Below, one piece after another: positions 1 through 6,500 of a stretch of 64,000 nucleotides of DNA. Source of the DNA: B10-G9 sp963712165. GTDB lineage: Bacteria; Chloroflexota; Anaerolineae; Anaerolineales; UBA11858. The notes under the pieces are model-generated. The model did no database searches, was not told the origin of the DNA, and saw only the letters and a program-made list of their open reading frames with translations. A program made the translations under genes and the position numbers. How positions within the stretch are numbered: the stretch's first letter is position 1; each line of letters opens with the position of its first letter. The DNA lies in the NCBI GenBank assembly GCA_963712165.1, contig CAVQGY010000002.1, positions 1,054,001 to 1,118,000 on the forward strand, in the 5' to 3' direction.

Positions 1-840
1 GGGCTGGGCTTCTTCGTTCGTGCTTTTAGAGGAGCTGCCCCAAGCCAAATAATATATGGCGGAATAGCCACCCTGGTCATTCTCTGGCTGGCTAATATCC
101 TGGCCGGGATGTTCTATATCCTGCCCCAGTGGGAGAGGCTGGTGCTTCTGCGCCTGGGTAAATCAGTCGGTACCCGAGGCCCTGGCTTATTTATCATCCC
201 GCCCTTCATCTACTCCGTGGCCCGCATCCTGGATGTCCGCATCCAGACCTACGAGGTAAAAGCCACCAAGACCCTCACCAAGGACAATATCCCCATTGAC
301 GTTACGGCAGCGATCGAACTTGAGGTCGAGAATCCTGAAAAAGCTGCTATTGCAGTCCAGGATTACTGGAAAACCACCGAGTGGGCCTCCATGGAAGCTC
401 TCAAGAGTACCATCGGCGGCAACGACTTGCGGCCGCTGCTCAGTGAAACAGAGCGAATTGCCACGGATCTGAAGAAGATCATTGACGCTGCCGCCTCTGA
501 TTATGGGATTAACGTTCGTGCTGTGCGCATCACCGATGTGGGCACACCGCCAAGCCTGATAGAGGAGCTGGCCGTGATCGCCCGGGCAGAGCGCTCCGCC
601 AAAGCCAAACAGATCCAGGCTAACGCTGAACTGAAAGTCGCCACCTCCCTGGCGGAAGCCTCCAAGATCTTATCTGGAGCGGAAGGATCCTTACAGCTTC
701 GGCAGCTCCAAGCCCTGCTGGAAATCTCCAAGGAAGAAAGCGCCATGGTGATCGTCTACCCTATGGATGGTGCGATGGGCGGCCAGATAGCCGCTGCAGC
801 TGCCGGAAACCAGGCCCTGCCCACGCCTAATCAGCCCTAA
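1..840 (+). CDS. SPFH/Band 7 (stomatin-like) membrane protein, 5'-truncated
   Basis: The frame is open from the first base, so the true start lies upstream of the window. The visible part reads a hydrophobic segment (GGIATLVILWLANILAG) just before MFYILPQWERLVLLRLGK, then the SPFH signature (GPGLFIIPPF, DVRIQTYEV) and a helical Ala/Glu-rich tail rich in ARAERSAKAKQIQA, as in stomatins and slipins. Such proteins anchor in the inner membrane and oligomerise into ring-like scaffolds that affect membrane proteases and lipid microdomains. A NfeD-type protein or protease partner would be expected upstream, outside the window. A strong hairpin follows the stop codon. Confidence 0.85.
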   Translation, partial: GLGFFVRAFRGAAPSQIIYGGIATLVILWLANILAGMFYILPQWERLVLLRLGKSVGTRGPGLFIIPPFIYSVARILDVRIQTYEVKATKTLTKDNIPIDVTAAIELEVENPEKAAIAVQDYWKTTEWASMEALKSTIGGNDLRPLLSETERIATDLKKIIDAAASDYGINVRAVRITDVGTPPSLIEELAVIARAERSAKAKQIQANAELKVATSLAEASKILSGAEGSLQLRQLQALLEISKEESAMVIVYPMDGAMGGQIAAAAAGNQALPTPNQP

Positions 841-857
841 GCATGTGGAATGCAAAA

Positions 858-892
858 CAGGATGCGGGATCCTCACAGGATCCCGCATCCTG
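858..892. terminator. 15-bp hairpin of the GGATCC family
   Basis: A perfect 15-bp stem (858-872 with 878-892) encloses the loop TCACA and is followed by TTGTATTTT on the plus strand. It lies between the convergent SPFH and DinB-like genes and probably terminates both. The stem contains GCGGGATCC, which recurs at 8879-8909 and in part at 40954-40984. Confidence 0.8.
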
Positions 893-933
893 TTGTATTT
901 TAAGCTAGATCTAGTGGAATCTGGATATGCTGA

Positions 934-1422
934 TCAGATGATCTTGTCATCTTTTCCTGCAGCCTGGCGCAGGATTTCGGTCTGGCCAACATGGTAGCTG
1001 TCGTGAAAATATAAAAAGAACAGCCAAAAAGCGACTGGCTGCTCAGGTCTGTCCCGGTATGGGGCAGAGCGCTCCAGGGAGCCCTCGGTTTCCTTTTCCA
1101 GAGCTTCCACCAGGCGGGACTGGGTTGTTTCCAGATGAGTGAGCAGCTCTGAAAGGACCAGCACTCCACCGTCTGGGCCCTGGATGGGATCAGAATCCCG
1201 CTCATAATGGTCAAGGTTTAGGCCGGGCCGGAGATCTTCAGCCCCCAATAATCGGAGGATATTACAGCGGTTGGCGAGGATGTGGCCTACCACCCAGTTA
1301 AGGCAGTTAGCCCGAAAGGGCAGCTGGATCAGGCTTTCCTCGTGAGTGAGGCCACCAGTCTGCATTTTGATGATTTCCAGATTGCGCCCATAGGCGTCGG
1401 CCAGATTCTGCAGCGTGATCAT
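934..1422 (-). CDS. DinB-like (DinB_2 superfamily) putative metal-binding protein
   Basis: A 162-residue protein with the four-helix DinB/YfiT-like layout. It begins MITLQNLADAYGRNLEIIK, has H47 in NWVVGHILANR, and near the C-terminus carries H140 and H144 in HDSYHVGQ, matching the three-histidine metal site typical of the superfamily. Members include thiol-dependent S-transferases and many proteins of unknown substrate; nothing here tells which. The SD-like AAAGGAAT lies upstream of the ATG. The gene starts 24 nt after the DUF1801-like gene on the same strand, so the two are probably cotranscribed. Confidence 0.75.
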   Translation of the reverse strand: MITLQNLADAYGRNLEIIKMQTGGLTHEESLIQLPFRANCLNWVVGHILANRCNILRLLGAEDLRPGLNLDHYERDSDPIQGPDGGVLVLSELLTHLETTQSRLVEALEKETEGSLERSAPYRDRPEQPVAFWLFFLYFHDSYHVGQTEILRQAAGKDDKII

Positions 1423-1446
1423 GGGAAGGATTCCTTTAATTGGTTT

Positions 1447-1907
1447 TCAGGCTTTTTTTGTCTTACGGGCCGAGAGGCCTTTAGTGCGTTCGATGAATTC
1501 TTCTATATCCATAGCCTGGATGCTTTCTCCGATCAACTCTAGGGGAAGGTCATCCAAATTCCGGAATCGCACACAGGATTTTCCCACGTCATAACGCTTC
1601 CCGGTTGCGCGGTATTTACTCTCAAAATCCTGATTAAGATCTTCATCCATATAAATACCGGTCAGGTAGACTGCCATGTGATTCTTCTGGTTGGCCAGGG
1701 CGGCATACATCAGCGGTTTCTTGTTGTAGGTGTCGGGAAAGACCTCCAGGGGAACCTGGTATGTGATCATGCCCCAGTTCATGGTCTCCTCATAACCTTC
1801 AGGAATATTTTCCAGGATGGTCTGGCGGACCTTGGTGATCGCCTCGCGCCGCTCCTGCGGCAGCTCAGACAGATAATTCCTCAATGGTCTAGGGCTGTGG
1901 ATTTCAT
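1447..1907 (-). CDS. DUF1801-like (YdhG-type) protein with probable N-terminal frameshift
   Basis: The body (LRNYLSELPQERREAITKVR, then NWGMITYQVP, then CVRFRNLDDLPL) matches the DUF1801/YdhG fold, a small alpha/beta domain of unknown function. The best start is the ATG at 1907, 5 nt after a strong AGAGGAGG, but its frame reads MKSTALDH and stops at 1881. One missing base after codon 7 would join MKSTALD directly to LRNYLSEL, which is how the family usually begins. Alternatives are a TTG start at 1884 overlapping that TGA, or an ATG at 1956, which is unlikely because it sits inside a terminator stem. Function unknown. Confidence 0.65.
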
Positions 1908-1928
1908 GGTTGCCTCCTCTACCAATAA

Positions 1929-1960
1929 AATAGTGGAAACGGGTTCCCGTTTCCACTATT
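1929..1960 (-). terminator. Perfect 15-bp terminator hairpin
   Basis: AATAGTGGAAACGGG (1929-1943) pairs with its exact complement at 1946-1960 across a 2-nt loop. On the minus strand it follows the membrane-protein gene at 1985-2878 and is followed by TTTTATTGG, so it probably ends that transcript just before the ribosome-binding site of the DUF1801-like gene. Confidence 0.75.
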
Positions 1961-1984
1961 ATACATATTCAGGGCAGAATTGGA

Positions 1985-2878
1985 TCAGCTGTAGCGGTAT
2001 GCCCGTAGGGCCAGACTGGAAAACGAAGTCAGAGTGAGGAATAGCAGGAGAGGAAACCATAAAACGCTCAAGATCCCTCCCTGCTGGGTGATCTGAATTC
2101 GGTAATAGATAGCCATCACCGGTAGGGAAACCAGCAGGGCGGTAAGGCCGGCTCGGGCCAGGTCCTGGAACTGTTTTTCATCCAGGTCCGGGCTTGGTAA
2201 TCCCCAAAAACGTCGCAGGATCCAGAGCGCCAGGATCACCAGGTAGGGGGAGATGATCAGCAGACTAGTAATGCCAACCACCATTTGCAGCATCCGACTT
2301 GACATTCCGGAAAACATGCCAGCCAGGATACCAGCCAGCCCCAAGATTCCGCAAATGACCCCGGTCGTGTGCAGCGTTAAGAAGAGCACCTCGTCTTTTA
2401 TGGCTTGTTCCTCAGCCAGGGTAGCTCCCTTGAGGTTGCCCACCAGGGCGACGGTTCCCAGCCCCAAACTGAGCAGATGCAGTCCGTAGCTGGCAAAAAG
2501 GATACTCCACTCCCCCCGGGTTTGCAAACCGGCTTCGTATTCATTGCCAATATCGGAAAGCAGGGTAATGTCTCCCAGGATCATCAAGCCGGAAATGATA
2601 CCCATTGCAATCGCAGCGACTATCAGGAAGGATGTCTTTTTGTGCTTGATCAGATGGGCAAGCAGGGCGAGCACGGAAAATAGCTGATAAAAGGCGATGA
2701 CGATGATGTTAAGCGCAGCAACGATGCCATAGGTTTCCCAGTTGGGCTGTTCCTCAAGCAGCTGGGTCACCTGGGGATATAGTATGGAGAAGATCACCAG
2801 GTTGAAAGCTGCGGCGACGGCAGCCAGGAATCCTAAACTGAGGGCGGTGAGGTGCAAGCTTTTAAAGAAACGAGACAT
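1985..2878 (-). CDS. Polytopic membrane protein, unknown function
   Basis: A 297-residue protein with about seven or eight hydrophobic helices (for example LTALSLGFLAAVAAAFNLVI, LNIIVIAFYQLFSVLALLA, SFLIVAAIAMGIISGLMIL) and short loops. I do not recognise a family. It follows the XRE regulator gene by 24 nt on the same strand and should be read from that gene's operator-controlled promoter. Such XRE/membrane-protein pairs are common in Gram-positive-type genomes, where the small regulator controls the membrane gene. No catalytic motif is visible. Confidence 0.7.
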   Translation of the reverse strand: MSRFFKSLHLTALSLGFLAAVAAAFNLVIFSILYPQVTQLLEEQPNWETYGIVAALNIIVIAFYQLFSVLALLAHLIKHKKTSFLIVAAIAMGIISGLMILGDITLLSDIGNEYEAGLQTRGEWSILFASYGLHLLSLGLGTVALVGNLKGATLAEEQAIKDEVLFLTLHTTGVICGILGLAGILAGMFSGMSSRMLQMVVGITSLLIISPYLVILALWILRRFWGLPSPDLDEKQFQDLARAGLTALLVSLPVMAIYYRIQITQQGGILSVLWFPLLLFLTLTSFSSLALRAYRYS

Positions 2879-2902
2879 GGAGAGCTCCTGAATGGGATAG
2901 GA

Positions 2903-3109
2903 TCAATCTTCCTGGATGAAAAAGACCTCATCAAGCGCAAGGCCAAAAAAACGGGCGATCTTTAGGGCCAGCAATGTGGAAGGATTGAATTTTCCGTTTT
3001 CAATGGAATGGATGGTCAGACGAGTGACACCAACTGCGTTGGCCAGCGCCTGCTGGGAGATATTGTCGTGTTCAAAACGCAGTCTTTTGAGATGATTGCC
3101 GAGTTCCAC
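2903..3109 (-). CDS. XRE-family (Cro/CI) small transcriptional regulator
   Basis: Using the GTG at 3109, preceded by GGGAAGG, gives a 68-residue protein that is almost only a helix-turn-helix domain. It shows the YozG/YgzD-type pattern: LGNHLKRLRFEHDNISQQALANAVGV, recognition helix TRLTIHSIENG, then ALKIARFFGLALDEVF. A longer reading from upstream would run through the promoter, so it was rejected. The gene lies directly behind twin palindromic operators that overlap its own promoter, which implies autoregulation. It heads a unit with the polytopic membrane protein. Confidence 0.85.
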   Translation of the reverse strand: MELGNHLKRLRFEHDNISQQALANAVGVTRLTIHSIENGKFNPSTLLALKIARFFGLALDEVFFIQED

Positions 3110-3130
3110 GATTCCTTCCCTTAACCTAAA

Positions 3131-3169
3131 AGTATAGTTTACTATACATAATATATAGTAAACTATACT
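3131..3169. promoter_or_regulatory. Twin palindromic operators for the XRE regulator
   Basis: Arms AGTATAGTTTACTATA (3131-3146) and TATAGTAAACTATACT (3154-3169) form a perfect 16-bp inverted repeat with a 7-nt spacer. Each arm is itself a palindrome, TATAGT-N2-ACTATA, with centres 21 bp apart, or two helical turns. The sites lie between and across the -35 and -10 boxes, as expected for a dimeric repressor binding cooperatively to its own promoter. Confidence 0.75.
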
Positions 3170-3178
3170 CCTTGTCAA
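3150..3178 (-). promoter_or_regulatory. Sigma70-type promoter of the XRE/membrane-protein unit
   Basis: On the minus strand TTGACA (3178-3173), a 17-bp spacer and TATATT (3155-3150) form a near-consensus promoter overlapped by the twin operators. Confidence 0.75.
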
Positions 3179-3190
3179 GGGGAGAAATCC

Positions 3191-3586
3191 TTATGGTTGG
3201 GATGAATATACTTCATCCTCAAGGATTATTTTTCGGCTCAGGCAGGAATCCCTGCCAATGGAATGGAAGGTCAGGTTGCCATTCCGGAATCTCCAGCGGT
3301 AGGCCGCTTCACCGGGATGACCGGTGCCTTCGCAGTGGCTATCAGACAGCCAGGTGATCTTATCGCCTTCCAGGTGATAGGTTCCGGAAGTCAGTAGCTC
3401 TCCGCCGAATATTCCCGTCCAGCTGCCATCGCTTTGGAGATCAATGACCCAGGTCTGGCCTTGATGTGCGGTCACAAATTTCCCGGGTTGAAGTTCCTGG
3501 GTGGATCCACAGCCAGTAATTCCGGCCAGAATGAAAACCAGAATGAGAAGGGGATGGGGTTTTAACCTGCGGTTCATCTTTTTCAC
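3191..3586 (-). CDS. Small lipoprotein, unknown function
   Basis: A 131-residue protein that begins MKKMNRR (GTG start) followed by a signal peptide and lipobox ILAGITGC, so it is exported and lipid-anchored. The mature part is about 105 residues, with GQTWVIDLQSDGSWTG and LEGDKITWLSDSHCEG resembling a small beta-rich sensor or binding domain. It has Cys in DSHCEGTG and DSCLSRK that could pair outside the cell. It is the last gene of a minus-strand run with the MTH938-like, cupin and LysE genes (gaps of 26-37 nt). Function not assigned. Confidence 0.65.
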   Translation of the reverse strand: MKKMNRRLKPHPLLILVFILAGITGCGSTQELQPGKFVTAHQGQTWVIDLQSDGSWTGIFGGELLTSGTYHLEGDKITWLSDSHCEGTGHPGEAAYRWRFRNGNLTFHSIGRDSCLSRKIILEDEVYSSQP

Positions 3587-3620
3587 CCGAGATCGATTTT
3601 GGGAGACTTTAGTCCCTGGT

Positions 3621-3983
3621 TTAACAAGTGATATGGTAGAGGCCGAGCAGCTTTTCCCCGGATTTATTCCAGGCTTTGACCGCTGCAGGTGTGGTCAGGA
3701 GGGTGACCGGGCAGTTCTTCTCTTCGAAGAACGACTTCGCTTCGGGGGAGAGGCGGACCCGGCCGAAGTGACCGGCACCGATCAACAATCTTTCCGCTCC
3801 ATCCTGGTAGATGTATTCCGCTTCGGCCAGGGAGATGGTATGGGAGGTGCCGTAGATTTCCTTGGAGAGTTTCTTTTTACGTTTTGTGACCTCCCCGTCC
3901 AGGCGGATGAGGATATCATGCGAGATCCTCTCATCTCCTACATCGATCCAGCCAAAACCAGTTCCAGACAGGGTGGGTTTCAT
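3621..3983 (-). CDS. MTH938-domain (DUF498) protein
   Basis: A 120-residue protein matching the Mth938/NDUFAF3-like fold: GTGFGWIDVGDERISHDILI, the central AERLLIGAGHFGRVRLSPEAKSF block, and VTLLTTPAAVKAWNKSGEKLLGLYHITC at the end. The family is widespread and small; the eukaryotic relative assists complex I assembly, but the bacterial role is not established. It sits in the middle of a closely spaced minus-strand run, 26 nt after the cupin gene. Confidence 0.8.
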   Translation of the reverse strand: MKPTLSGTGFGWIDVGDERISHDILIRLDGEVTKRKKKLSKEIYGTSHTISLAEAEYIYQDGAERLLIGAGHFGRVRLSPEAKSFFEEKNCPVTLLTTPAAVKAWNKSGEKLLGLYHITC

Positions 3984-4009
3984 GGGCCACCTCCAAATAG
4001 CACTGATGA

Positions 4010-4330
4010 TTAGCGGTAATCCTCCCTGGCGGGTTGGAAGGCGTCTAATAGCCGGCAGTCAGTGACCGCCCGGCCGCTGTGGGGCACATCGCCGGGGATG
4101 ACCGCCACCTGGCCGGGGACTAGAATCCGGCTTTCCCCGGCAACGGTAAGCTCAAACTCTCCCTCCAGCACATTGGCGATCTGCTCGTGGGGGTGGCTGT
4201 GCTCCGGGAGCGCGGCGCCGGCCTCGACTTCCCAGTAGGCCAGGGTCATTTTTTCGGCGTGCACAAAACGAGCCCGGTAGCCGGGTACAATTTCTCTTTC
4301 AGTGATATCGTTCAGATCTTGAAAGTACAT
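4010..4330 (-). CDS. Small cupin-domain protein
   Basis: The ATG at 4330 is chosen because AAGGA precedes it by 7 nt; it gives 106 residues, all one cupin beta-barrel. Motif 1 is GAALPEHSHPHEQIANVLEGEFE and motif 2 is PGQVAVIPGDVPHSGRAVTDC. The histidines and glutamate of GxHSHxHEQ and the His of PHSG form the usual metal site. Single-domain cupins of this type include sugar-binding proteins, dioxygenase-like enzymes and regulators. The substrate cannot be deduced. It lies 37 nt downstream of the LysE-type exporter gene. Confidence 0.85.
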   Translation of the reverse strand: MYFQDLNDITEREIVPGYRARFVHAEKMTLAYWEVEAGAALPEHSHPHEQIANVLEGEFELTVAGESRILVPGQVAVIPGDVPHSGRAVTDCRLLDAFQPAREDYR

Positions 4331-4367
4331 CAGGTATCCTTTTGAACCATTTCTCAAATTATAGACC

Positions 4368-4994
4368 TTAACTCAGCAGAGAGCTACCGGCCTGGACCAG
4401 AAAATACAGCCCTAATCCAACCAGGAGGGTGCCTGAGATCAGGCTGAGTATACGACGCGCACCCGGTCCGACTAGGAGGGCCTGGCCGATGAGGTAGATC
4501 AAGAGCAGAGAGATGCTGATCAAAGTGATGTAAAAGGAAAGCAGCAAAGCCAGGGCCATCCCGGGTCCTGCCTCCCAGGCGGCTAAAACAGCTGGACCCA
4601 TCACCAGGCTCCAGCCCAGGTAAGGGTTGGGGTTGAGGAGGTTGATCAGGGCTGCCTGGCCGATGGTATTGGGCGTTGAGGCGGGGTCCGCGGCAGGAGG
4701 AGGTTGATCTCGCCGGCTGTTCTTGAAGGCTGTCCAGGCAAAAACCAGCAGGACTATCCCGCCAGCCAATCCCAACCAGCTTCGAAAGCTGACGGGCAAG
4801 GCCTGGAGCAGGAGAAGGGATACCAGGGCGATCGGCCCGTCACTTAATAGGGGGGCAAATGCAGCCGGCAGGGCTCGCCGCCAGCCCCCTTCTGCTACCT
4901 TGGCGATAAAAAAAGCCTGCAGGGGACCTGGCTGCAGACCGGCGCTGAGCGCGTAGCTGATCCCTACCAGCAAGGTGCTGAATAACTCTGGCAT
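4368..4994 (-). CDS. LysE-family amino-acid/threonine exporter
   Basis: A 208-residue inner-membrane protein with about six helices and the LysE/RhtB hallmark PGPLQAFFIAK in the first helix-loop (GISYALSAGLQPGPLQAF), followed by ALLSDGPIALVSLLLL and LLNPNPYLGWSLVMGPA. These proteins export amino acids or related metabolites using the proton-motive force. The specific substrate is unknown. It is the first gene of a minus-strand run with the cupin, MTH938 and lipoprotein genes. Upstream, a palindrome TAACCGGTTA (5033-5042) may be a regulator site. Confidence 0.8.
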   Translation of the reverse strand: MPELFSTLLVGISYALSAGLQPGPLQAFFIAKVAEGGWRRALPAAFAPLLSDGPIALVSLLLLQALPVSFRSWLGLAGGIVLLVFAWTAFKNSRRDQPPPAADPASTPNTIGQAALINLLNPNPYLGWSLVMGPAVLAAWEAGPGMALALLLSFYITLISISLLLIYLIGQALLVGPGARRILSLISGTLLVGLGLYFLVQAGSSLLS

Positions 4995-5138
4995 AGTTCT
5001 AATCTCAGATACATCCGTTTTCGGTTTGTCCGGTAACCGGTTATGGATTATTCTGATGGGGAGACTGTGAGATTTGGTGATTTGGTGACACGTTAAAGAC
5101 GATTACTTCCAGTTTTTCGGAATCTTTATTCAACGAGG

Positions 5139-5176
5139 TTTTTAATTTTCAATCTTCAATTTTCAATTTTCAATTG
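5139..5176. repeat. Tandem TTTTCAA heptad repeat
   Basis: Intergenic run of near-identical TTTTCAA/TCTTCAA units between the LysE and TPR genes, ending just inside the downstream stop region. The same low-complexity phrase occurs, in one or the other orientation, near 37903-37925 and 40390-40410. Confidence 0.6.
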
Positions 5177-6090
5177 TCTCTGTGAACAAGTTCAGTCTTG
5201 ACCGGGGGCTTAAGCAGCAGATACGCACTCAGACCCAAGGCTACAAGAACCAGTGCGATACAGATCAGGACCACTCCGACATATCCCAGCGATTCCAGCA
5301 TTCGGCTGACCATCTGGGTCCGCCAGCTGTCCCCCCCTGAGCCAGTCCCGACCTGGGGAATGGTCCACAGGATGGCAGCTACATAAGCAGCCGATCCGAG
5401 CGTGAGCAGAGTGGATAAAACCAGGCGGAGAGCATTGCTGGAGGATTTGGTCTGGATCATATAGTCAGGACCCAGCTTGGAGGTCAGGACGCCTAATATG
5501 GCTCGAGCTTTGTCTTCGTCCTCAAAAGGCAGCCGCAGGGAATGTACTCCCGGACCGTCAAGATATTGGATGATCAGGGCTGATCCGGAATGTTTTACGG
5601 CATGGATCGAGTCTTGAGAGATGGATTTTAGATCGGAGAGATGCTCTTCCGGGAGTTGGCCTTTTTTTAGGGCATCCCTGACTACAGGAAGGGCTGCTTG
5701 GCTGGTATAAGCCTGGATGATCTGGATGCCATCCAGCAGGGTCATATAGATTCGGGATCCTTTCTTGAAGAGAAATGCCTGCACAGGATAACCCAGTACG
5801 ATGCCTGAGTCGGTTTGATCAGGAAGGTCCCTCTCCGGCTTGGTCTCTGGTTCGGGAGGGCTGACAAGCATTTTCTCCAGGGTTTCCCTGGCGAGCCGGT
5901 TATTTGGATTGATGCGCAGTACTTGCTCCAGGCAGGTTGCCCGTTCATTCCGCTGGACCAGGCCTGACATCACCCACCAGGCTCTCTCGCTGTCCGGGTT
6001 CTCAGCCAGGTAGCCTCTCAAGATCTCAAAACCTGTTTTGGTGTCTCCAGCCTGGATAGCTGATTCAGCTTGCTGAATTTCCTTGTACAT
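5170..6090 (-). CDS. TPR-like protein with two C-terminal membrane helices
   Basis: The ATG at 6090 follows GGGGAGG, giving 306 residues. Residues 1-70 form a short TPR-like helical repeat (AIQAGDTKTGFEILRGYLAENPDSERAWWVMSG is read across two helices) resembling the start of the large TPR protein at 17635. A central globular part (about 90-205) includes VLGYPVQAFLFKKGSRIYMTL. Two membrane helices lie near the C-terminus (LRLVLSTLLTLGSAAYVAAI and GVVLICIALVLVALGLSAYL). Function unknown. It is probably transcribed from the strong promoter at 6313-6341 through a tiny leader ORF. Confidence 0.7.
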   Translation of the reverse strand: MYKEIQQAESAIQAGDTKTGFEILRGYLAENPDSERAWWVMSGLVQRNERATCLEQVLRINPNNRLARETLEKMLVSPPEPETKPERDLPDQTDSGIVLGYPVQAFLFKKGSRIYMTLLDGIQIIQAYTSQAALPVVRDALKKGQLPEEHLSDLKSISQDSIHAVKHSGSALIIQYLDGPGVHSLRLPFEDEDKARAILGVLTSKLGPDYMIQTKSSSNALRLVLSTLLTLGSAAYVAAILWTIPQVGTGSGGDSWRTQMVSRMLESLGYVGVVLICIALVLVALGLSAYLLLKPPVKTELVHRDN

Positions 6091-6195
6091 GGCATACCTC
6101 CCCTGATTTTGCCCTGAATATATTGTACTGCTTTTTTTAGTCCGGGCAGGTTGGTTCCCAGACAAAATGGTCAAAAGACCCGGCTATGAACTCAT

Positions 6196-6282
6196 TCAGC
6201 TCAGGGATCTCGTTCCCCCGGCAGCCCCGAGGAGAGTGAGGATCAGCAGACAGAGGGTCGCGGTTCGGGTTCTGAATCTCAT
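6196..6282 (-). CDS. Possible 28-residue signal-peptide-like leader ORF
   Basis: ATG at 6282, with AAGGA about 11 nt upstream, begins MRFRTRTATLCLLILTLLGA, a convincing positively charged start plus hydrophobic core, but stops after 28 codons at 6196. A +1 shift near the end of the core would extend it through NEIPELNEFIAGSFDHFVW to a stop at 6137. It therefore may be a frameshifted remnant of a small exported protein, or a real leader peptide. It lies directly behind a near-consensus promoter and upstream of the TPR gene. Confidence 0.35.
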   Translation of the reverse strand: MRFRTRTATLCLLILTLLGAAGGTRSLS

Positions 6283-6312
6283 TAGTCGACGGTTCCTTGG
6301 GGTTGTGTTCTC

Positions 6313-6341
6313 AGTATAAAGAATTAGCTGACATGTGTCAA
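6313..6341 (-). promoter_or_regulatory. Near-consensus sigma70 promoter
   Basis: On the minus strand TTGACA (6341-6336), a 17-bp spacer and TATACT (6318-6313). It reads into the 28-codon ORF at 6282 and on to the TPR gene at 6090. Confidence 0.7.
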
Positions 6342-6420
6342 ATCCCATCCTGCCAGGGATGTAAGGATGGATGGGGGGCCGCTGGTGTATTGATGGAAAG
6401 GTCTGAAGGGGAAAGAGAAA

Positions 6421-6446
6421 CGAGCCTGCTGAGACAAGCAGGCTCG
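6421..6446 (-). terminator. Terminator of the MFS exporter unit
   Basis: CGAGCCTGCT (6421-6430) pairs with AGCAGGCTCG (6437-6446). On the minus strand the stem is followed by TTTCTCTTT, downstream of the MFS stop at 6501. Confidence 0.75.
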
Positions 6447-6500
6447 TTCAGTAATCAGCCCTCAGTCTGCGGTCTTCCGTTTCCGGTCAGCGGATGAGAA

